Source: Pachypanchax playfairii | Lineage: Eukaryota > Chordata > Actinopteri > Cyprinodontiformes > Aplocheilidae | NCBI GenBank assembly: GCA_006937955.1 | Contig: SSNP01000193.1 | Span: 372,001-436,000 of the forward strand | DNA: 64,000 bases | Direction of reading: 5' to 3' | Shown: in pieces, positions 23,315-34,282 of the stretch | Layout: each line of letters begins with the position of its first letter | Position numbering within the stretch: the stretch's first letter is position 1 | The notes under the pieces: model-generated | Seen by the model: the letters and a program-made list of their open reading frames with translations, nothing else | Databases searched by the model: none | Told to the model about the DNA's origin: nothing | Made by a program: the position numbers and the translations under genes

Positions 23315-25320
23315 TAAAGACACTTTGTGCGATGTTTACATCAATAGAGAGTTTAAAACAATAAACAGACATTGCAACATGTTATCAGTTTTATTTGACA
23401 GAATTTTACAAAACTTAATGCAAAGTATTTTTCCAAATTGTTTAAAAAACTTTACTGATTTTCTCACTCACACCAAATTTTATTTTTGAACAGATTTAAT
23501 AATTAACAAATAAATAAAGTCCTCCATTCACCCAGGTGTGATTTTTCATTTACAAATTGTCCAGGTTTTATTATCTTCCACAATGCTTCACTGTTTTTCA
23601 CAGACAGGCAGACAGAAAGGCTGCTCTTCTGATTTCCCCTGAGAATCTTGAATGAGCATCATTCAAGCAGGAGGCATGACATAACCACCGTAAATAATTA
23701 TTTAGACTTACACGTCACATGCGTGCAGAAAACCATAAACGGTGGCAAAACCTACGTAACACACACATTGTGTTGTTACACTTGAGTAATTTGAGGAATA
23801 GCTTCAGGCAGTTTTTGTCTTTTAATGACAAATGATTGGAGCGAATCCTTTATCCTCCTCCTATCCTCACTTTCATGGTATATAGTTTAAAAAGTTTTAA
23901 CGTCATCATCCAAAAACAGCTGCTTCTAGGTAGACGTGTTTCAGCCAACAGCTATGATTCAGATATTCAACCCAGATAAAAGCAGAAAAGGATTGCTCTA
24001 CTAAAACATATGCTCATGTTTTCTACCTACAAAACTCCCGATTAGATTTAAATCTGTTCAACAAGTTATGAAATCAAAACAGTGAAACTGTTTCACAACA
24101 TGAAATTAACTGGAAAAAGTTATGCAAAAATATTTCCCTTCATCTTCCGCCAAAAATTAAGACTAATCTATTTAAAGACTTTATTTTTAACAGAAGGACT
24201 ACGATCAGTAATTTAGTTTTAAAATAATAAATCAGTTAAAGCACTGGTGTAATAAAAATGCTTCAGACAGCGGCTTGTTTACGAAGCTGAACCGACGCAG
24301 TAAGCGAGCAGCTTCTCATCGCAACCACCTCACATCAGATGACAAAACCAGAATTATCCAGCACAGATTATAAAACGTTGGTTCCGAGAACATGAGACAT
24401 TCTGGTTCCTGATGTTAACCCCGTTCAGATGAGTTCATGTAGCGGTCTGACATCCCGATCGTCCCGAAAATTCTTGGTAAAAAAGACTAAATGCAAACTC
24501 TGAATGGAAACAAGTGTGATGACAAGCTCAGGAAATTGATTCCATTGAGCTGAAAGTAGTTTTATGAAACACTTGAGAATGAAATTTTTTTTTTTCCCTT
24601 CAGTCTTAGTGTCAGAGATCGAAATCCCAATTTAAAATTTATAAATGTAAACATATCTGTTCACTGCAAAAATGATCAGGTTTTCGAGATTCAGAGAAAA
24701 CCAAAAAAAAAAGTTGTAATTTCAGGATGTGATTGACTTGAAACTTCAGACAGAAATGAATTACTAAAGCGGTATTAATGTGATTCATTCTACATGTTCA
24801 CCTAATTCACAAATAAATACACTAGTGTTGTTAAAAGACAGATATTTATGTTCTTTTTTTATTATTGTAGAAATAGCAGCCAGGAGGTTTTGGCCCCAAA
24901 GAGCAGGCAAAAGCAGCGGCACACAGATGGCAGGCGTCATCGAAAAGGTTTGTGAAAATGCATGAACTACTATGACATGACCCAGGAAACTGTTACAAAC
25001 ACAACAGCAAATCTGATAAAGATCTGTGAAACTGAACACAATCAATTCTGACTGATATGAATGTGAGTTTAGAAAGAAAACAAGTGAAACTGGAGGAAAT
25101 AACAAGAACTAAACTATTTCTATAAAAGACATATTTCACGTAGAATTAAACTGCTGTTCATGGTTAATCGATTCCACCCTCAGCTACACAATGTGTTTGA
25201 CAACAAGGAGTCGATTTTTTCCTCTCTAACATTTTACTTTAATATTCTGTACAACAGGTTTTGATAGACGTCTTTTCGACAGATGATTTGTGGGCTGATC
25301 TTGTTAAACGCAGGCCACTC
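23315..25320. other. Intergenic DNA, no gene seen
   Basis: AT-rich spacer between the Tc1 element and the ttc39b promoter. Open frames are short and unrelated to known families. I see no RNA gene or repeat array. Confidence 0.55.
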
Positions 25321-25332
25321 CCAAGTTCTGAG

Positions 25333-25345
25333 AATATAATAAGGA
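25333..25345 (+). promoter_or_regulatory. TATA-like element before ttc39b
   Basis: AATATAATAAGG lies about 90-100 bp before the ttc39b ATG, a plausible TATA box for a short 5' leader. Only position and composition support it. Confidence 0.35.
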
Positions 25346-25432
25346 GCTGGAGTCAGACTCATCTGCAAGTTAGGAGATCTCTGTCAGCAGCTGTGAAAGA
25401 CCTACACGTCAAGTGTGACCTCTAGTTTCCAA

Positions 25433-28400
25433 ATGGAGATGAAAAAAGATTCATTCCAAGAGGTACGTTTGTTGCATCTGCTTTTTATTTAATATCAATA
25501 ATATGTTTTTCATGTCAAAAATAATTCCCAAAACTGCATTGTAGCAGCCTGTAGCTGTTGTTCTTACAGATTCTAATCTTTGAGAATTGTTTGTCCCTGA
25601 CAGCCGTCAGGTTTCCAACAGGAAAATAGCTCAAAGTAAATGAATGAAATCAGAGCGTTCATACAAATAATAATACGTAGTGATGAGGCTCTGCCTGGGA
25701 TGTTGTTTAGTTGTGTTTTATAGTCAGACTGATACGAGAAACTCTCAGACCTCCAGCTTTTATCAGACTCCTGGTGCTAGACTCTCTCAGAGAGAAGGAA
25801 CAGCCTTGACATTAAATTATTTATCTCTGTGACATGCTTGCACAAATGAAAATCACCCACTAGGCGTGTCTAAGAATCAGTGTTGGTCACCCATTCATTC
25901 TGTTTCAATATGCTTTATCAACAAAAACTATACGAAACTCCACACGCTGCACATTTTGGGAAGTTTGAGCTTAAATCTGTTCTTTTTTCAGGTATATCCA
26001 GACCATATCAGTGAGAATGAAATGTGAGTGGATTTATTTAGTTTTTCATATCTATACAATTTAGTGTCATTGTCACCTTCTCCATGAATTCCATTTAGTT
26101 TAAATACACTGTGTTTATGTCCTGATTCAGTTTGCCTGAGATGGATTTGGAGACAGCACTAGAGGAATGCACAGCTTGTCTCAACCTTTTTCTGAACAAC
26201 AGGTTTGCAGATGCTTTGGCTCTATTAGAACCTCGGTGAGTCACTGATGATCTGAAGACTTCCATAAATCAGATTTCTTCTGTCGTTTTTAGTTAATTTG
26301 TTGAACCTTCTCAGTCCATGAGCCCATTAAGCAACATGAATGATCTACATCAGGGGTGGGCCACTCCAGGCCTCGAGGGCCACTATCCTGCACATTTTAG
26401 ATGTTCCCCTGTTTCACCACACCTGATTCAAATCTGCAACCTCTCAGCAAGTCCTATAGAAGCCTGTTAACGACCTGTTCATCTGCAGAAGGTGTGGTGA
26501 AACAGGGGAACATCTAAAATGTGCAGGATAGTGGCCCTCGAGGCCTGGAGTTGCCCACCCCTGAATTCTACATTATGTTAAGAATTGCTCATTAAAGCAA
26601 AATGCTGAGTTTTCTCTCTCTCTCTCTCTAAAGTCCCAGACTAAGAAGATTCCAAACCTACTTTGTGGTCCACGACCACTGCGATCTCTAATTCCAGCAC
26701 TCTCATTTGTTACTTTAGTGTCAACCTATAATCAGTAAAAGAACTGACAGCAGACAACCATTCAAAGTCGGCATATATGTCGGGAACGAAGCAAATCAAG
26801 TATTCAGCTTTGTTCATCTTCAGCCAATGTCTTTTATTAAAGATCCATTTCTCCAGAGGCGGGGCAGTCCCTCTCTGTTCACATTCAGCTAATCAGGGCC
26901 ACGTCCCTGTTGCAATGGACACAGCCATTGGTTGTTGATCTGGTTACTAAAGCACAGCTTAAGTTAACTTAATCTGTGACTAAAGTTCATGATACACCAT
27001 TTTTATGATGGTCAAATGCTGTTCAGAGTGGCGTGATCACCAGCTGCTTATGTGAATTGTTTTTATCAACCGTCTCAGGGCTGTCTCCTCTAATCTCCAG
27101 TCTACACCCTGAGAACAGAACCTTCTCAGCCTGTTTTGGTCCTGACTGTCAGGTTTTTGGTTAGACCGTCCTGCCCTGTTTTATTTACACAGCTCCACCA
27201 AGCTGAACAGCCTTGAGACGCCTTTATTCGTTAAAGTTTTCTTCTCCCTGCAACTTAATATCAAATGATAAGCTTAATATAAAATGCTAAAATGTTAGCC
27301 AAAATTGTAATGTTTTAATAAAACATTAAAACACAGCATCACCCAGTGTAGAAACCAATAAATCTGTGATAAACACCAAACGCTGTGATGAATCCAGCTT
27401 TAGTGAAACAGATATTTTAGATCATCTAGAAATGATGAACCTTAGAAATCCCCATTTTGGATTAATGCAGCGAACCTTTAACAACATCACCAGTCAGGAG
27501 CAGCGTGCACGAATCAGGTCGGAATCCCAACAAAAGCAGCTAAAATCTGCTGGTGCACACCTTAAAGCATGAAGAGTGATGGTGTGAAGGGTTTGTTTCA
27601 CATTAAAAGTGCATTGAAACCTTCTGCAGTACTTTGCAATTCAGTTTCAGCATCAACCATTTAACAGGTAAATGAACAACAACTAATTTTCTGGCTCTCT
27701 AACTCCAATTTACTAAAACTGCCCAATAATCCAACCAAATAATGTCTAAAAATGATTATAAATGTTTTTAGCTGTATCCCTTCATAATCCATGAATTGCT
27801 TGGAAATAAAGTAAAACTACGAGAGTGGGCGTGTCCAAAAATGGACCGTTACCACACAAAGGTATTATTAGTTACTTTTAGTATAATTTTCTTTTCTCTC
27901 CTTCAGGAAGAATCATAGTATGTATCATGCAATGGGCTACAGCAGCATCTTACTGATGCAGGCTGCTATGACTTTTGACCCAAAGGACATGGATGGTGCC
28001 ATGACGTCTCTTAAAGAAGCCCTGCACATTTGCCAGAGGTACGATTCCATAAATCATCATTCTATAAGCCACAATTAGGCAAATGAAGGATCTGAGTCAT
28101 GTGTTTAAAAAGCAGATGTAGGAGGCACAACTTTGTGCTAGCTAGAAGGTTCAATCTGTCAGTTCAACTCAGAATTCTCTAATTACAACCTACAAGTTCT
28201 TTTAAAACTTAAGTTTTCTCCAGTTAAACTGAGTCATAATCTCAGAGTTCCAAAAAGATTATCGTAAAGTTTTGTTTTCTTTTTCTTTTATTCTAAACTG
28301 AAATAAAACAGAGAAACCTAATATTTGTAAAATATAAAACTCATTGTTAAAGCTCATATTTCAGGTTTTGTTGTTTTTAAGTTCAACAATTTGCAGAACT

Positions 28401-31400
28401 TTTCCTGAGGATACATTTTTCCCAATGCAAAAGAAAAATAAAAAATTATTAAAGCAAAAGTATTGGAACATGTTTATTTTGGAGAATTTAAATGTTAAAT
28501 TTTTTTTTTTTTCTTTTCTGATAAGATTTAGGAGAAAAACAGGAATAATCGAGAGCTTGACTAACTTATGGCACGGACAGCCACTTGACAACCTGACAGA
28601 AGGTGAGTAGAAAACAATGTTGATTGTATAAAGTTAGAAATTAGGAATCCATCTCTAAATGATGGATGCTACATAAATGATATTGTCTCACTCTTTTGTT
28701 AACAGAGGAGATGCATGCAGAACTGTGCTATGCTGAAGTTTTGATGCAGAAAGCTTTTCTCACATTCCTTGATGAAAGTATAATCGGCTTCATCAGAGGA
28801 GGGATGGGAATGAGAAGCAGCTATCAGATCTACAAGTAAGAAGCTTGAAGGGCGTGTCTGTGTGTAATTATGCTAAAAGGGGAAAAAAAGACTAGGAAAT
28901 AAATTACTCACTTAGACTGAAGTGTAAATAAAGATGTTATGTCTCCTCACCAGGAATTGCCAGGCCATGGAAAATGCAATAAAAGATGTGGAAAAGCAGA
29001 AGCGTACACACATTCATTTTCAAGGCGGAGTCAACATGGGCATCGGCTCATTTAATCTGGTAAGAAGGGGGAAATAATCTAATGGAATTCTAAATAATGA
29101 TATGGATCATCTTTTGGTGCTCGTGTCACATGTCAAATTTAATTCAGTGTTGAAAATGACAAATGATTCATTGGAGGAGTCTGCACCGCCTGCAGCCTTC
29201 ACGGCAGTGTTTAAACTGAAATCATATGTTTTGGTGGAGCACCAGTGGTTTTAGTCAAATCTTGAAAGTGACGTCATGCGTGATTTCAGGCAATATCTCA
29301 TCCGGTCCTTTCACATTCAGAGTATGTGTTGTGAACGACTCTCCGCTACTACTGTATGAAATTATAAATAAATAACCAGATAATTGATGGAATTACAGTC
29401 AGTTTTTTGTTTGTTAAGGTTGATTAACTGTGGACGCCATCTTGAATGAAATCACACTAACATTTTATTTAGTCCTATGATTATTTTTAGGGTTTCATTA
29501 AAATCCATCTAGTTAATAACTGGTATTTTTTTCCAACAGACAAATACACAATAAACCCAAAGTAACATCAAATATTAAATTCTTACTAAATTACATTTTT
29601 GCTTAGCTATGTTGTAGAATATGACCTTGACCATTAAGGTCTATTATTTCCCACCATTTTTACATTTTTTTTTTAGATAAAGGAGATTATTTTGGGTTAA
29701 ATTCTCCTTTTAAGGAAGTTGAATCCAACCAACAAGCTGCTGTGTGTGTTCTGTTATCAGATGCTGTCCCTGCTTCCATCCAGAGTCCTCAGACTCATGG
29801 AGTTCCTGGGCTTCTCTGGAGACAGGGTAGGAGACAATACAGAACTTCTGCTTTATCACGATGAAGCATTAGTAGCAGTACATTACAGGCCTGTTGATAC
29901 ATTACAGAATATTTTGCAAACTTATTTGTGCAGGAACTGGGTTTGTCAGAGCTGAGGGATGGAGCAGCAAGCAACAGCCTGCGTTCTATCCTCAGCACCT
30001 TGACTCTGCTGATGTTCCATCTTTACATCAATGTAATACTTGGTAAGTATTATTTATGTAGTGTCGTCTACATTTAAAATGACCACAGTAAGTGATCATG
30101 CATTCTTCCATCAGGTACTGCTGATGGAAACCTCACTGAGGCTGAAACTCTGTTAAAACCCTTCGCTGACAAGTACCCAAATGTAAGCAGTTATTGAGGA
30201 GGTGTTCCCGTTTATTTCCTCCTTTTATTGACACTAGATTATTTTGTCCGCAGGGAGCCCTCATGCAGTTCTACACTGCGAGGATCGCTGTACTCAAAGG
30301 GAACTTCACATTTGTGAGTAAATCTCCTTTCTGCTCATAGGTTTTGTAACTAAAACTGACATTCAGTTTGGGCTTCGCTGCAGGCTCAGGAGAAGTTCCT
30401 GATGTGCATTGCAGCACAAGAAGAGTGGCGTCAGATTCACCACCTGTGCTACTGGGAGCTGATGTGGGCTTACTCCTTCGAACAGAACTGGATCGAGGCG
30501 TATCGATACGCCAACCTACTCTGCAGGGAAAACAAGTGGTCCCAGGTAACTCCTGCAACTGTTTCTATCTTTTAGCAAATCGGTTTGTTTATTCTTTCAA
30601 CTAATTTGGCTCATCTTTTACAGGCAACGTATGTGTTTCAGAAAGCTGCCATCTTGAGCATGCTCCCAGATGAAGAGGTGAATAAACTGGGAGAAAACGT
30701 TGTGGCATTATTCAGGTGTGTAAAGAAATTCTCACCTGTGTTGGTGTATTTTTTACAAATAAATTACACGAAGGATGGTTTGCAGGCAGGTGGACGGGCT
30801 CAGATTACGACTCGCAGGAAAATCGATTCCAACGGAGAAATTTGCTGCAAAAAAGGCCGAACGCTACTCCTCTCCAAACCCTGTGAAACTTGTAGTCCCT
30901 GCTTTGGTGAGAGGGTGTGCACAATCTTCAAGTCAAATAGTTTTTTTTTTTAAGTATAATATATAATAAGTCTAAATCATCTCTCACAGGAAATGATGTA
31001 TGTGTGGAATGGTTTCACAGTAGTGGGTAAAAGGCCGGAGCTGACTGAAAGAATCTTGTGCACTTTAGAGAAAGCAGAAGAACAGCTTGGAAATGATTCA
31101 GGTGAGAACAAAACGCAATAAAAATGAATGAAAAGGGACTTTATTCAGAAGAAAAACTAAGATAAAAGCCCATGTGATGTGCAGCTCCTTCAGAGTACCA
31201 CCTGGAGGATCAGTGTGTGGTGCAGCTGCTGAAGGGTCTGTGTCTAACCCAGCTGGGACGCCTGGTTCAGGCTGAGATCTGCTTCAATTACGTCATCTCC
31301 AGGTGAGGTTTGCTTACTCTGCTTCATGGGTCTAATGAATAAAAACATGCCATGGTACTACTATCCTATCAAATAAACAGTGATTTTATTTTGCTCATTT

Positions 31401-31952
31401 TTGCTGTTATCTTTCAAATCAAAATCAGTGTGTTAATGTCCAGTTAAGAAAAAAAATGTGTCTAAAACGTTTAAATATTGCAGTTACACACAATTCTTAC
31501 AGATTTTTCATCCGATTTTCAGTGACAAACGTAATTAATTGAATGAAATGAGTCAAATGCTAATTATTCACTTTGGTTATACATCAATTAACTAACATTT
31601 CCTTCTTTTCTATAGTGAAAAGCACATCAAGCATGACAAGTACCTGGTTCCATTTACTATGTATGAGCTGGGCTTGTTGCTCAAGCAGAAAGGAGACGTC
31701 CAAACAGCCATCAAAGTCATTGAAAATGCCAAGTGAGTGTTTTTTATCTAATATGTAAAAAAGAGAAAGTAAATCACACACATCTGTCCGCTTGTTTACT
31801 CAGATCTTCTGTAGCTATCATGTGATGTTCTTTGCAGGTTGAACTACCGAGACTACAGTATGGAGTCAAGGTTACACTTCCGTATCCACGCAGCTCTCAA
31901 CACCATGGGCTCGTTCGAAGCCAAACTTCCTCCATCGCGTACGCCAGCTTGA
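25433..31952 (+). CDS. ttc39b: Tetratricopeptide repeat protein 39 (TTC39B-like), 18 exons
   Basis: Exons: 25433-25462, 25992-26023, 26131-26235, 27907-28038, 28526-28602, 28706-28835, 28954-29059, 29761-29826, 29934-30042, 30115-30182, 30254-30313, 30384-30545, 30624-30715, 30786-30906, 30990-31101, 31185-31302, 31616-31732, 31838-31952. Phases close to 583 aa. Family signatures: ALEECTACLNLFLNNRF, EEEMHAELCYAEVLMQKA, GSFNLMLSLLPSRVLRLMEF, HHLCYWELMW, ALEMMYVWNGF and the C-terminal NYRDYSMESRLHFRIHAAL. TTC39 proteins are helical TPR-type proteins; TTC39B is known for regulating LXR stability and sterol metabolism in mammals. Sequence alone does not separate TTC39A from TTC39B with certainty; the neighbours snapc3 and psip1 favour TTC39B. 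The N-terminus (MEMKKDSFQEV) is shorter than long mammalian isoforms, so an upstream alternative first exon may exist. Confidence 0.85.
26351..26563. mobile_element. Fold-back MITE in ttc39b intron 3
   Basis: The left arm starts CAGGGGTGGGC and the right arm ends GCCCACCCCTG. About 73 bp of each arm are inverted copies with about one mismatch, separated by a roughly 67-bp centre. The CAGGGGTGGGC terminus resembles fish hAT-type non-autonomous elements. The flanks are not an exact 8-bp duplication (ATCTACAT versus TTCTACAT with two extra bases). Confidence 0.75.
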
Positions 31953-32341
31953 ACGACCTGCCGGATCTCTGAGAGATGGGTAGAACCAGAACCTCTAAAT
32001 CTACCCAAAATTCTCATCATGATGTCAGCACAGAGTCTCTCCTTGTGGCTGTGTTACAGCTGAAATCATGGTCATTTAATGAGTCTTAACGAGAAACTTG
32101 AATGTTGATATATGTTTGGATTATATAACTGAGAGTTATAACAACGATGAATGTTGAGTTTATTTTAATATATCTAAAAATGAATGAGGTGTTGTAAGCA
32201 AAAAATGTTTACATTTTACAGCTGTTGATATGTTGACAAAAGTTGTTTAAAATCCATCTTAACAGTGTAATTTGTTCCGGGTGTGCTAAAACTTGAAGAA
32301 ATGTGTTGACCCTCAAAGCTGGGCTTGTAAATCTTAGATAC

Positions 32342-32824
32342 TTAAAGAGGCCCTTCCATTAAAAACGTTTTTTCTGAGGTTTTTGTTGAATATTTTAGCC
32401 CCACAGGTGTTCTTACCTTCATAGTGGGTGTGAAAACAGGTCAACAGTATTCATCAGCTCCCGCAGTTGAAACCACGCCTAGCATGCTGCTGGCTAAAAG
32501 CTGTAGCATAAGACGTAACAAACAGGAAGACACGACGTCTGACATTGCCATGTGCAGCGGGGCAGGAAACAGTATACCTTGCTCTGATAGGCTAGTTTGT
32601 TAGCCAATCTGAGTCCAGCAAATTTGAATAATGAATATGAACGAGCTGCTGCTCGAGGCCTGACAGAAGGAGCCGGAACCACCCGAATTTTAATGCAGAC
32701 AGATGGAAAGGTCTGTTAATCAGTGTTTCCTAATGTTTTTTAGATATAAAATGTTTCATATTACAGGTTAATACTTAAGAAATAACCACAAAGTCCTGAA
32801 ATTTGTATGAAATGGCCTCTTTAA
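32342..32824. mobile_element. TTAA-flanked MITE, copy 1, in the ttc39b 3' UTR
   Basis: TTAA lies at both ends (32342-32345, 32821-32824). Termini are AGAGGCCCTTCCAT and, inverted, AGAGGCCATTTCAT. There is no coding capacity. It lies between the ttc39b stop (31952) and the AATAAA at 33059, so it is probably transcribed as 3' UTR. A closely related copy follows at 33264. Confidence 0.75.
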
Positions 32825-33058
32825 GAGCTTTTTTTTCCATGAGATGGTAAAGTTTCCTCTACATACCTTATTTAAATGCTGACTGCCACAATGTATTTTC
32901 TTTTAAGGAAGAAGCAGAAAAATTTGATTACTCAAGCAATTTGAAAACCTGCATTGTAAGATAAGATCAAGCTCACAATCTGCCAAGCAGACGTGAATCT
33001 GAGCTAATTCTGCATGAGTAGCTACTGTGGCACAAATTGCACTTCCTGATGTTATTTC

Positions 33059-33064
33059 AATAAA
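33059..33064 (+). terminator. ttc39b poly(A) signal
   Basis: AATAAA followed by a T-rich stretch at about 33080-33095, about 1.1 kb after the ttc39b stop. Confidence 0.5.
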
Positions 33065-33263
33065 CAAAACATCTTGAAATTGCTTCCTTTTTTTGTTACA
33101 TTAAAAAGTGTAATAATAACTGTTCCAATCAGATCAACAACATTTTTTAACACACAAGCTCAGAAAATAATCTTTTTACCTACAAAGTTAATCTATGTCC
33201 ATGATGCTGAATTCTGGGGTCCGCGAGTCAGAGGAAGAGATGCTGTGAACTAGATTTATTTGT

Positions 33264-33831
33264 TTAAAGAGGCCCGTCCATTAAAAACAGTTTTTCTGAG
33301 GTTTCTGTTGAATATTTTAGCCCCACAGGTGTTCTTACCTTCATAGTGGGTGTGAAAACAGGTCAACAACTTCTCTTTCAGTTTTAATCTCATAAGCTAC
33401 GCAGATGGTGCTAAAACCCGAGTTCTCCCGAGTCCAAACGGTCTGTATCTGTTTTGTCACAACTCCTTTGTTCGTTAGTATTCATCAGCTCCCGCAGTTG
33501 AAACCACACCTAGCATGCTGCTGGCTAAAAGCTGTAGCATAAGACTTAGCAAACAGGAAGAGAGAACGTCTGCTGTTGCCATGTGCATCAGGGCAGGAAA
33601 CAGTATACCTTGCTCTAATATGCTAGTTTGTTAGCCAATCTGAGTTCAGCAAATTTGAATAATGAATATGAACGAGCTGCTGACGAAGCCTGACTAAACC
33701 AGCTGAATTTTGACGCAGACAGATTGAAAGGTCTGTTAATTAGTGTTTCTTAATGTTTTTAGATATAAAATGTTTCATATTACAGGTTAGTAACCACAAA
33801 GTCCTGAAATTTGCATGAAGTGGCCTCTTAA
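33264..33831. mobile_element. TTAA-flanked MITE, copy 2, same family and orientation
   Basis: It has the same termini and internal sequence as the copy at 32342, in the same orientation and with scattered differences. It contains about 110 bp (about 33368-33477) absent from copy 1, where the flanking GGTCAACA and GTATTCATCAG are joined directly. TTAA flanks are at 33264-33267 and 33828-33831; the right junction has lost one T. Confidence 0.75.
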
Positions 33832-34227
33832 ACATGTGTAGCTATGTACCTGCATGGTCACCCTGAGAAAAAGCCATATAACTGAGACCAGTGTGGGAGG
33901 AGCTTCAGGCATCGCCAAACATGCATATAGATGCCTATGAAGTATGTGAGCAGTGTCAGACAAGGTTCTGTGCAATAACATCCATCAATAGCAAGCAGTT
34001 GTGTCATTAATGAGGTATAAAAGTCTGTAAATGATTGTCAAAAAACTGTTTTAATACAGATCCAACTCAAAGTGTTACGCTTTCTTTTACCTACACACAC
34101 AAACACATTTTCGATAGTTGCAACGCTCTTTTTGATGACAAAGAAAGATATAATTTGCGGATATCGGCTTTGGATTCCATACATGTTATATCATATATCG
34201 GCTTGCCATAACTGTGGTTGACTGCTG

Positions 34228-34237
34228 GTCACGTGGT
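34228..34237. promoter_or_regulatory. E-box in the dnajb14 promoter
   Basis: GTCACGTGGT lies 46 bp before the dnajb14 ATG. The CACGTG core is bound by bHLH-ZIP factors (USF, MYC, TFEB/TFE3); the GTCACGTG flank fits the CLEAR-type variant. Function is inferred. Confidence 0.45.
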
Positions 34238-34282
34238 GTATGAGGCGTTCAGCTGACTGCGGGAGGAGGAAGAGGGGGAAAG

